From positions 1 to 41,062 of the forward strand of contig JAEFAB010000060.1 of NCBI GenBank assembly GCA_016292095.1: a stretch of 41,062 nucleotides of DNA, in the 5' to 3' direction. A program made the position numbers and the translations under genes. Shown piece after piece: positions 18,501-23,647 of the stretch; the first letter of the stretch is position 1; the number at the start of each line of letters is the position of its first letter. The notes under the pieces were generated by a model, which was not told the DNA's origin, searched no databases, and was given only the letters and a program-made list of their open reading frames with translations. Source of the DNA: Eubacterium sp. GTDB taxonomy: Bacteria; Bacillota; Clostridia; Lachnospirales; Lachnospiraceae.

Positions 18501-19283
18501 GGTTCACAAACAAGTATCAAATTAAATCCATCCGCAGAAGGAAAATATCAATTAATTGCTGTGGATGAAAACGGAAATAAAACAGCAGTAAAATCATTTA
18601 CAGTTTACAAAGGTACTTATGCATATGATACAACCAAGTTGTGGGTTAAATTAAATTCCAAAGATTTGAAGTTGTTTTTCAAAGGCGGAAAAATTCAGGG
18701 AGATAATATTCCTAATTCTTCTGGTACATTCTATACAACAGACTTAAATAAGATTACATGGAATTATTCACCGGCTAAAACATCCTATAGTTTTATTGGA
18801 TGGGGAGCCACAAACGAAACAACAGCCTATGAACAAAGAACAGTCTTTGGATATAATAACAAAGAATACTATGCAAAATATTACACAACAGACACTTCAG
18901 CCGGATGGAATGTTTCAACTTCCTCTAATTTGGGAATGTCATACCTACCGTCAAACTTATTAGATAAGAATACACAAACATGCTGGTCTAACTATAAGAC
19001 AGATTCAAAGCCGGTAATTACTTTTACATCGAAAGGAAATGCGGTTAGAAAGGTCGTAAATCTTAAACTTAACTGGAAAGCTCAGTATGCTAAAAAGTAT
19101 CGTGTTTCATACTTGAATGAAAATGGTACTTGGGTAACAATAAAGACGGAGACATTATCGAAAGCAGAAGATCGAGTAACAAATATCAATAAAGAAACAA
19201 AATCAATTAAGGTTGAAGTGTTAGAAAAGAATCCATCATATGATGTAGTTTCACTTGGAGAAGCTTGGATTGGATATTTGTAA
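12579..19283 (+). CDS. Giant secreted surface protein with C-type lectin, InlB-type repeats and discoidin-like C-terminus
   Basis: The protein has 2234 residues with a signal peptide (1 to about 35, ending MAEE). A C-type lectin domain covers about 45-210: the Cys in KEYCENREGHLVTI, WQWVTGE, and the closing WIDTTENEKKMTFICEW are characteristic. A region around 560-960 with repeated W-S-x-P and VLAWQ/AVTWVED strands looks like a beta-propeller. A CARDB-like segment follows (about 985-1150), then two copies of the module also present at the end of the upstream SGNH gene (about 1209-1380 and 1397-1570). One InlB/Flg_new-type repeat (1856-1920, ending GGTLYANWV) and a second weaker one (2025-2105) precede a discoidin-like end (about 2105-2234). 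There is no catalytic motif and no LPxTG or SLH anchor. It is probably an adhesin binding glycans or host mucin; the ligand is unknown. Base composition is more AT-rich than the butyrate operon. Confidence 0.8.
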   Translation: MKKKIISLLLSVVMITSLANGLELKYFSSKAMAEEEVAETYTLKYAGEIHKYEVITTKKTWKEAKEYCENREGHLVTILSKKEEKIVKRMMREKNISKTFLGLFNPPKGYELPQVMKQSSNNVQAKALPVTQVINGKTNAISLAEYSTWYYNNWQWVTGEYYGAYNFGKLVEPTTKENAYAYFDLDKKNWIDTTENEKKMTFICEWDSNRFNVFDNGRSDETDFLGTAAFNFVTLLKKEQEVEEDEDKNGSTVTTTSVFRPGFPTFTSVLDSDGERKIKEAHYSDVGDFNEFWGIKLDEPANDNDKFADRLRTAMIRSGHIKDAEKGSPFANFKNMGTSGNEFSVFGQVIHEEVEHSEEDHFSKLISDKTMYMLGAFGNTSYTYYVPTSLGPIYVYIEGGFDDGSGLYFIRDNINDKFSGKAEIDLYLHGEVGYGVQGVLSVGVYGELGIPISIEPMETTAFKVDLTGKLGVTATALFFVNIDKEICSFSSLEVYNNIREALAKKLKIEGKNTIITSADYLKMFGTPKASLLSNDNQSASEKTSLIDTTNIADCEKNWNKNNNDTLEEDENVNLLVDNILPTTIPMRKTIGDKDVMVFQSYVKSGNGTANDCVLMYSVKDKTSNSWSTPKPVWAAQKGKADYYADLKIVGDKLVLAWQKSNKKITSTNEQMLNDMSSSSEICMAVFDEKSNTFTNQQYLTNNNCMDSMPQVVDSDDKIAVTWVEDQQNNLLRGSVGSSIKAVEYNPKNGTVGTIQNVVTANSTIEKYVSTTKDNQIKVTYFGKEGTNEVGEEKNVLSCFDTNANKVAEVSNCLALYEGSNISYAEQFEDYLTFVIDGREYRYDYVGNSLYSPNEDGEKVGSNASDVFCIYGDSDNDYDSEEAISLNYGDYKSGKVWSSYNPETKKYEIVAAMETMDGYSKRVKIYESDDEIYRVISPTLDENGNWNIIANVEKKDGTHKLVSFNIKERTEIKADNVFINEEKINEQGETEVEIDLENVGDKPIDKVYFKTNLSDEVKELSIKDTRVSEESGNATWVDENGVYHIGVPRPMSDNLEIGESATLKFDYNFGEVTEAKEVEIYVYTNENDINKFTKTIGTTDLQTSGNIYKCGNDAVVETTVKNNSALKAKATLYIQDSQGNEEPFVSDEISLNPNEEKTYRYTISQKQLEKSLLEDIYLMKVRTKPVGNDSDWKNNIKYVSIKKEDFENKVEITGHQMNSTNDGIRVIYSTNYPEDEIEEIGMIYGTKKSSEDSIDDLYLNNDSISNLVCANSNKLVSNQAATSNGKSSTNYSKLENGTSYIQTVPFKGLKVESYTHPLYERAYVKLKSGEIVYSKKKTVSFYDVAKNLYEHNKLTSEEAYNSVYENILKPVNPDFKKGTFGGSTVLPNGVSEGSLSGKGVEINGFSVSSTAQISGTGVPGGFKTIYSTNYKEDEVEECGLLLSINSNTQDSDMVFGGSNILKYKATSNGIANYGASNYKNARTYVMTMTFGSSYNTPMMTSPMTYRAYVKLKNGKIAYSNVERTTVLSVAEYAYENSLMPNFVGHNFLYENIIQPNDSEFGERDYDWNKELDTNDYKNPVVDVTLDESKNGKNIKVLYKGEALSKDSYKVKFSADRKSVQITPVDDLWEGTIYKSIPDHIGPKDKEQIDSDSRYISYITKDKLLEKDENDQRIIETREDYNHQLEANKDCVIRYYTNKNCTIKTGAVNGATENGGLPTEPGKYYYTVTVPAVNSAFCTVVRKDFCVIVESNVESKTADYKNVHFSLRTTDDLATEQDFKIIVSENDNYEGDDAITPVGLYVGKDKTDLTKDSYKALNGLPVHETIIGPGKYYLILAYKTEDSDEVKTALVTDLNYHRNVIDTQGGDWDVPYIINAHGTALSMPKITKEGYIIDGWSSNPEGNSRTYGKTIWSGGTLYANWVSEDAPKFESITSSNDIATLAKAGCADITVTYDKPIKEYYFGTSTTYLDNPKFDAGSQTSIKLNPSAEGKYQLIAVDENGNKTAVKSFTVYKGTYAYDTTKLWVKLNSKDLKLFFKGGKIQGDNIPNSSGTFYTTDLNKITWNYSPAKTSYSFIGWGATNETTAYEQRTVFGYNNKEYYAKYYTTDTSAGWNVSTSSNLGMSYLPSNLLDKNTQTCWSNYKTDSKPVITFTSKGNAVRKVVNLKLNWKAQYAKKYRVSYLNENGTWVTIKTETLSKAEDRVTNINKETKSIKVEVLEKNPSYDVVSLGEAWIGYL

Positions 19284-19294
19284 GAATAAAAAAG

Positions 19295-19320
19295 GAAGGG
19301 TCCGAATGGACCCTTCTTTT
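19295..19320. terminator. Bidirectional terminator between the giant surface gene and buk
   Basis: A perfect 9-bp stem GAAGGGTCC/GGACCCTTC with a GAAT loop is flanked by A's on the left and T's on the right. It lies between convergent genes, 11 bases after one and 21 bases from the other. Confidence 0.9.
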
Positions 19321-19341
19321 CAATATGTAAAAAAGATTATT

Positions 19342-20406
19342 TTAGTAAACCTTAGCTTCTTCTTCACCGGTCATTACTCTTAATGCACCCTGAGCAAGAG
19401 CGAGTAATTCGTCTTCACCAGGATAAATTGTAATTGGAGCAAGGAAGCTAACGGTGTCTTTGAAGTATTCCTGAGTGATTGCGTTGTAAGCAATACCACC
19501 GGTTAAGATAATCTGATCAACTTTGCCACCTAATACAACAGCCATAGAACCGATTTCTTTTGCAAGCTGATAATGGAATGCATCCATAACAAGCTTAGCT
19601 TTTTCGTCTTTTTCTGCAAGCTTAACAACATCTCTCATGTCGTTTGTTCCAAGGTAAGCATTGAAACCACCGTTACCGTTAATCATCTTAGCAACTTCAG
19701 CCTGTGTATATTTTCCGCTGAAGCAAAGCTTCATTAATGCACCTGATGGAAGTCCGCCGGAACGTTCCGGTGAGAAAGGACCGTCACCGTCTAATGCGTT
19801 TGCAACGTCGATGATTGCACCGTTCTTATGAGCACCGACGGAAACACCGCCACCCATATGAACAACGATTAAGTTTAAGTCTTCGTAAGCTTTTCCTGTT
19901 TCCTTTGCATATCTCTTAGCAACAGCCTTCTGATTTAATGCGTGGAAAATAGAAATTCTTTCAAAGTTTGGATGTCCGGAAATTCTTGCAACATCCTGAA
20001 GTTCATCAACAACTACAGGGTCAACAATGTAAGATGGTACATTGATTTCAGCAGCGATTTCAGATGCTAAAATACCACCGAGGTTGGAAGCATGCTGTCC
20101 CTGTTTACCAATCTTAAGATCTTCTAAAAGTTCAGGAGTAGTAGCGTATGTACCACCCGGAATTGGCTTTAATAAACCACCACGACCAACAACAACATTG
20201 ATGTCAGAAAGGTTTACACCTTTTTCTTTTAATACGTCAAGGATTACATTCTTACGGAAATCCTTCTGATCATAAATTGTATCGTACTGAGCAATTTCTT
20301 CAGTAGAGTGTCTCAGTGTTTCTTCCATAAGCTGTGTTTCATCTTCGTAAACACCAATCTTAGTAGAAGTAGAACCTGGGTTGATAATTAAAATCTTGTA
20401 TGACAT
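19342..20406 (-). CDS. buk: Butyrate kinase
   Basis: The enzyme converts butyryl phosphate and ADP to butyrate and ATP, the energy-yielding last step. The ATG at 20406 ([18 protein letters not shown]) follows GGAGG with 8 bases between; the in-frame ATG at 20421 contains that ribosome-binding site and is rejected. The 354-residue length and the acetokinase-family (ASKHA) motifs fit: [11 protein letters not shown] phosphate loop, [23 protein letters not shown] (about residues 185-195), and ILTGGIAYN near residue 297. The [11 protein letters not shown] segment is typical of butyrate rather than acetate kinases. It is the second gene of a two-gene operon with ptb, 53-68 bases downstream of it. 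Confidence 0.95.
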   Translation of the reverse strand: MSYKILIINPGSTSTKIGVYEDETQLMEETLRHSTEEIAQYDTIYDQKDFRKNVILDVLKEKGVNLSDINVVVGRGGLLKPIPGGTYATTPELLEDLKIGKQGQHASNLGGILASEIAAEINVPSYIVDPVVVDELQDVARISGHPNFERISIFHALNQKAVAKRYAKETGKAYEDLNLIVVHMGGGVSVGAHKNGAIIDVANALDGDGPFSPERSGGLPSGALMKLCFSGKYTQAEVAKMINGNGGFNAYLGTNDMRDVVKLAEKDEKAKLVMDAFHYQLAKEIGSMAVVLGGKVDQIILTGGIAYNAITQEYFKDTVSFLAPITIYPGEDELLALAQGALRVMTGEEEAKVY

Positions 20407-20435
20407 TTTTGTATCCTCCATTTTTTATTAATAGA

Positions 20436-20460
20436 GGCGGCGATACGAGTGTATGCCGCC
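20436..20460 (-). other. Intergenic hairpin between ptb and buk
   Basis: GGCGGC/GCCGCC arms (20436-20441/20455-20460) extended by ATAC/GTAT across a one-base bulge. There is no T-run on the transcript side. It may protect or process the ptb-buk mRNA; a similar hairpin lies between thl and crt. Confidence 0.55.
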
Positions 20461-20474
20461 ATCATAAGCAATGA

Positions 20475-21386
20475 TTATTTTAATTTTTCAGCAACGATTG
20501 CAGCAAGTGCAATAGAGTTAACCTTTACTTCAAATTCATCGGAACGGGAAGTAAGAATTACAGGAGCCTTTGTTCCTGTTAAGATGTTTCCGTTCTTGCT
20601 GTCTGCTGTATGAACTAAGCTCTTGTATGTAATGTTTCCTGCCTGAATGTCAGGGAAAAGTAATACATCAGCATCACCAACGATCTTTCTGTCAGTTGTT
20701 CCCTTGTGGTAAGCAGCTTCCGGTTCAATGGCAAGGTCCATTGAAAGTGGTCCGTCAACGATACATCCTGTGATTTCACCAGCTTCGTTCATCTTTGTCA
20801 AAGCTTCAGCGTCAACTGTACAAGGCATCTTAGGGTTTACAACTTCAACTGCTGCAAGTGGTGCAACCTTTGGATTTTCAATACCACAGGCGTGTGCAAT
20901 TTCAACTGTATTTCTAATGATGTTTGCTTTTGTTTCAAGATCAGGATATGGAACAAATGCTACGTCTGATAAGAAGAGCAGATGATCAATTCCCTTTACT
21001 TCAAATACACATACGTGAGATAAAGTCTTGTCAGTTCTAAGACCAACTTCCTTATCTAATACGCTTCTAAGGAATGACTTTGTATCAATCAATCCCTTCA
21101 TATACATATCAGCTTCGCCATCATGAACTAACTTAACCGCAGTTCTTGCAGCTTCCACTGTATCTTTAACGTCAATAATCTGGAAATCAGTTAAATCCAT
21201 CTTCATAACGTTTGCAATTGTTCTGATTTTTTCTTCATCACCAACTAAAATAGCGTCAGCAATTCCTCTTTCTTTTGCAGCCTTAACAGCTTCTAAAACT
21301 GCATCATCCTGTGCGCAGGCAACAGCTACCTTTTTCATTGGGCATTCTGAAACTGCAGCAAGTAAATCGTCAAAACTTTTACTCAT
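20475..21386 (-). CDS. ptb: Phosphate butyryltransferase
   Basis: The enzyme exchanges CoA of butyryl-CoA for phosphate, giving butyryl phosphate for Buk. This 303-residue protein belongs to the Pta/Ptb fold: the segment with MYMKGLIDTKSFLRSVLDKE (about residues 98-117), LSHVCVFEV, LFLSDVAFVPYPDLETK (about 137-153), CIVDGPLSMDLAI (about 208-220) and a C-terminal DADVLLFPDIQAGNITYKSL are conserved in Ptb. An AAGAGGTG ribosome-binding site precedes the ATG. Adjacency to buk rules out a generic phosphate acetyltransferase. A strong promoter and a hairpin leader lie upstream. Confidence 0.95.
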   Translation of the reverse strand: MSKSFDDLLAAVSECPMKKVAVACAQDDAVLEAVKAAKERGIADAILVGDEEKIRTIANVMKMDLTDFQIIDVKDTVEAARTAVKLVHDGEADMYMKGLIDTKSFLRSVLDKEVGLRTDKTLSHVCVFEVKGIDHLLFLSDVAFVPYPDLETKANIIRNTVEIAHACGIENPKVAPLAAVEVVNPKMPCTVDAEALTKMNEAGEITGCIVDGPLSMDLAIEPEAAYHKGTTDRKIVGDADVLLFPDIQAGNITYKSLVHTADSKNGNILTGTKAPVILTSRSDEFEVKVNSIALAAIVAEKLK

Positions 21387-21420
21387 TTTTGTACACCTCT
21401 TAACTTTTATTTTTATGTAA

Positions 21421-21455
21421 CTATTACTTTAGGAAAAAACTCCCTAAAACAATAG
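21421..21455 (-). promoter_or_regulatory. Hairpin in the ptb leader
   Basis: Arms 21421-21433 and 21443-21455 pair over 13 bp in the minus-strand transcript, with two G-U pairs. The hairpin begins about 12 bases after the predicted transcription start and ends 34 bases before the ATG. It could be a 5'-end stabiliser or, as DNA, an operator (11 of 13 symmetric positions). It is not a Rex consensus. Confidence 0.55.
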
Positions 21456-21473
21456 AATAACACGCTATTTCTA

Positions 21474-21502
21474 ATACTAGCATTATGGGAAAATGTAGTC
21501 AA
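21474..21502 (-). promoter_or_regulatory. Sigma-A promoter of ptb-buk
   Basis: Read on the minus strand: TTGACT (21502-21497), a 17-base spacer and TAGTAT (21479-21474). Start expected near 21467, giving a leader of about 80 bases. Confidence 0.75.
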
Positions 21503-21520
21503 GGTTTGTAGGGGAAAAAG

Positions 21521-21609
21521 TTCAGCCCCCCCACGCCTGAACCAGTTCAGCCCTCCCATGCCTGAACCAGTTCAGCCCCCCCATGCCTGAACCAGTTCAG
21601 CCCCCCCAT
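21521..21609. repeat. Tandem repeat, 25-bp unit, three full copies and a partial fourth
   Basis: Units at 21521-21545, 21546-21570 and 21571-21595 differ at only two positions; a fourth copy breaks off after 14 bases at 21609. Each unit holds TTCAG and CTGAA arms around a C-rich loop, so each can fold as a small hairpin. A single reverse-complement copy, GGCTGAACTGG, lies at 21760-21770, so the repeat block and this copy bracket the structures between them. There are no spacers, so this is not CRISPR. Confidence 0.85.
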
Positions 21610-21677
21610 AAATTCGTAAAACGGTGCCTGCGGCACCGGACATCTGCGATGCAGATGCGTTTTACTCATTTATGGGG
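21604..21677. repeat. Three-way-junction palindrome
   Basis: The outer stem is CCCCATAAAT/ATTTATGGGG (21604-21613/21668-21677) and the second stem GTAAAAC/GTTTTAC (21616-21622/21659-21665), separated by TC on both sides. Inside are two hairpins, GGTGCC-TGC-GGCACC (21623-21637) and CATCTGC-GAT-GCAGATG (21641-21657). All stems are perfect. There is no coding potential. It resembles a structured intergenic mobile repeat; a non-coding RNA is an alternative. Confidence 0.75.
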
Positions 21678-21691
21678 CGCTCCGCGCAAAT

Positions 21692-21755
21692 AAAAAAACA
21701 TCTCATCGACCAAAAAAATGCGAGCATTTTTTGTGGTTCGACAAGATGTTTTTTT
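21692..21755. terminator. Terminator-like long hairpin upstream of the PadR operon
   Basis: Outer arms AAAAAAACATCT/AGATGTTTTTTT (21692-21703/21744-21755) enclose a second stem with tip ATGC-GA-GCAT. A- and T-tracts make it terminator-like in both directions. It lies between divergent genes, where no terminator is needed for known genes, so it belongs to the repeat element or insulates the two promoters. Confidence 0.7.
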
Positions 21756-21826
21756 GTTTGGCTGAACTGGTGAAAAATAAAAACGTTTGAAAGTTTATAA
21801 AAACGTTATAATGCGTCTCATAATAA

Positions 21827-21855
21827 TTGACAGTTAATATTATACAGGATACAAT
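21827..21855 (+). promoter_or_regulatory. Promoter of the padR operon with repeated AATATTAT motif
   Basis: A consensus TTGACA (21827-21832), a 17-base spacer and TACAAT (21850-21855). AATATTAT occurs at 21836-21843 (spacer), 21853-21860 (overlapping the -10) and 21883-21890 (leader, within the palindrome ATAATATTAT). These copies are candidate binding sites for the PadR regulator encoded downstream. Confidence 0.7.
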
Positions 21856-21906
21856 ATTATCAAGATATATTGACGGCGAAATAATATTATAAGGGAGGAA
21901 AACATT

Positions 21907-22239
21907 ATGGTTTTTAATACAGGGTCGACGTTATTAGAAGCCATTGTAATGTCTGTTGTTTCCAAAGAACCGGAAGGTACGTACGGATACAAAATCACAC
22001 AGGATGTTCGACAGATTTTTGATGTATCTGAAACGACTTTGTACCCGGTCCTTAGAAGGCTTCGAAAAAAGAAATTTTTTGAAACCTATGACAAGGCAAT
22101 TGATGGCAGAAACAGAAGATATTATAGGATCACTGAAAAGGGTGAAGAAAAGTTGGAAGAATATCGGAACGAATGGATTGACTACTCGAATGAAGTAGCA
22201 AAGGTTTTATTGAAAGGAGATAGTGGCGATGGACGATAA
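21907..22239 (+). CDS. PadR family transcriptional regulator
   Basis: This 110-residue protein is of PadR type: a winged helix with LLEAIVMSVV, GTYGYKITQDV (about residues 24-34), the recognition-helix segment SETTLYPVLRRLRKKKF (about 41-57) and the wing GRNRRYYRITEKGEEKL (about 66-82), followed by a short C-terminal dimerisation helix (subfamily 2, short). AGGGAGG lies 6-12 bases before the ATG. It overlaps the next gene by 11 bases. PadR proteins usually repress their own operon and respond to envelope or drug stress; genes for membrane proteins downstream fit that. Confidence 0.93.
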   Translation: MVFNTGSTLLEAIVMSVVSKEPEGTYGYKITQDVRQIFDVSETTLYPVLRRLRKKKFFETYDKAIDGRNRRYYRITEKGEEKLEEYRNEWIDYSNEVAKVLLKGDSGDGR

Positions 22240-22630
22240 GAACATGAAACAAAAGGGGTACACGACAAAAAGCGTTATAGACCAGCCGGATGAAAGTAAA
22301 GCGTTCCCACTCGCACTGATTTTGGCCGTTGTAACATTTCCTTTATGGATTGGTTTAGTAGCAGCGATTGGTGGTACAATCATTGGAATTGCAGTTTCTA
22401 TTGTTGCAGGTGGAATCGGTTTTGCCGTTGCAGGATTTTCACTTCTGATAACTGCTTATTCCGTAGGCGGATTTTCCGGAGGATTAGTGTTGACCGGTGT
22501 GGGATTTCTTTTATTTGCATTGACGATGTTGACATTAATTTTATTCGTAGTATTTTGCGGACAGTTAATTCCATGGTTGGTAAAATGCATTATTAAAATT
22601 GCAAATAAATTAGTTGTAGAAAAGGAGTAA
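22229..22630 (+). CDS. DUF1700-like membrane protein
   Basis: Start chosen at the ATG at 22229, 9 bases after GGAG; the GTG at 22223 is only 3 bases after it. The 133-residue product has a polar N-terminus of about 30 residues, then three to four hydrophobic Gly-rich segments (about residues 30-115) and a basic tail. In the common padR-DUF1700-DUF4097 operon the second gene is a DUF1700 protein with a HAAS helix bundle before the membrane part; here that front part is very short or absent. Overlap with padR indicates translational coupling. Confidence 0.6.
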   Translation: MDDKNMKQKGYTTKSVIDQPDESKAFPLALILAVVTFPLWIGLVAAIGGTIIGIAVSIVAGGIGFAVAGFSLLITAYSVGGFSGGLVLTGVGFLLFALTMLTLILFVVFCGQLIPWLVKCIIKIANKLVVEKE

Positions 22631-22635
22631 GTGGC

Positions 22636-23517
22636 ATGAAGAGATTTATTAAAACTTGTTTGATTATCAGTGGAACTCTCGCCGCTTTGGGTGTTTTATT
22701 TGTTATTATTGGAGTTTCCACCGGCGGGGTGAAAGTTATAAAAAATGACATCATCAACGGAAATATCGGATTTAACTGGACCGGAAATATTTTAGTAAAT
22801 AACGCAGACGTAAAGGGCATGAAAGTCTATAAAGACGAGAAAATTTCCAGCAAGGATGTCAGCAGTATTGAATTCAACGGACAGTACGGAACGTTTGAAA
22901 TTATTGTATGGGACAAAGAAGGTTATGCACTGGAAGGTGATGAAGAGAATACGAAGATTTACTATTCTTTAGAGGAAGGAAAACTGAAAGTAACACCGAT
23001 AGGAAAAGAAAAAGGTATCATTAAAAATACGGTTGAGGGAAAACTTTATATTCCAAAGGATGCAAAGATTCAGAATCTTTTCATTTTGGTAGGTGCAGGA
23101 ACTTTAAGATGTTCTAATGTTGAGGCAGAGGAACTGAGCGTTGAAATCGGTGCAGGAGAAGCAACCTTTGAAGGAACAAAGGCAATGAAGGCTGATTTTG
23201 ATATTGGTGCAGGTAGTGCTGATATCAGAAAGACCTCTTTCGGAGACACTAAGTTCAAAGTTGGAATGGGCGAATTGTCCATGAACGGAGCTATTACAAA
23301 CAATCTTGATGTCGATTGCGGAATGGGCGAAGTTGAATTGAAGCTGATGGGAAGACAGACAGATTACAATTACGCAGTGACCGTTGGAGCAGGAGATGTT
23401 CAAATCGGTGACAAAGACTTCTCAGGACTCAGAAATAAGACCGAAGTTGATTACAATTCTGATAAGACAATGACTGTTAAGTGCGGAATGGGCGAAACAA
23501 TCATTGACTTTGAATAA
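22636..23517 (+). CDS. DUF4097 family membrane-anchored beta-solenoid protein
   Basis: The 293-residue protein has one N-terminal membrane anchor (residues 8-30) and a mostly beta region. Repeated short strands such as VGAGTLRCSNV, IGAGEATFEG, IGAGSADIRK, VGMGELSMNG, CGMGEVELKL and VGAGDVQIGD form a regular ladder from about 150 to 290, the hallmark of DUF4097 (putative adhesin/LiaI-like envelope proteins). It is the third gene of the padR operon, 5 bases after the second, with an AAGGAG ribosome-binding site. The likely role is in envelope stress sensing; function unproven. Confidence 0.85.
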   Translation: MKRFIKTCLIISGTLAALGVLFVIIGVSTGGVKVIKNDIINGNIGFNWTGNILVNNADVKGMKVYKDEKISSKDVSSIEFNGQYGTFEIIVWDKEGYALEGDEENTKIYYSLEEGKLKVTPIGKEKGIIKNTVEGKLYIPKDAKIQNLFILVGAGTLRCSNVEAEELSVEIGAGEATFEGTKAMKADFDIGAGSADIRKTSFGDTKFKVGMGELSMNGAITNNLDVDCGMGEVELKLMGRQTDYNYAVTVGAGDVQIGDKDFSGLRNKTEVDYNSDKTMTVKCGMGETIIDFE

Positions 23518-23543
23518 AAAATTCTATTCTAAATAAAAAGGGA

Positions 23544-23587
23544 AAACAGGTTGGAAGAATTGTTCTTCTAACCTGTTTCTTTATTTG
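23544..23587 (+). terminator. Terminator after the padR operon
   Basis: An AAACAGGTT/AACCTGTTT stem continues with GAAGAA/TTCTTC across one mismatch around a TTG loop. A T-rich tail follows the second arm at 23578-23587. It partly overlaps the -35 region of the next promoter. Confidence 0.75.
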
Positions 23588-23613
23588 CCTTTTTAAGAAA
23601 TGTGAATTATACT
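23585..23613 (+). promoter_or_regulatory. Promoter of the ABC exporter operon
   Basis: TTGCCT (23585-23590), a 17-base spacer and TATACT (23608-23613). The start codon lies 35 bases downstream. Confidence 0.5.
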
Positions 23614-23647
23614 TAGATTTTGAAGGAATGAAAGGGAGACTATCATA

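Noticed and set aside
8126-19283. Sortase (LPxTG) or SLH anchoring of the giant surface proteins
   Set aside because: Neither C-terminus has LPxTG with a hydrophobic tail, and no SLH repeats were seen.
21521-21609. Possible CRISPR array
   Set aside because: The 25-bp units touch each other without spacers and no cas gene is present.
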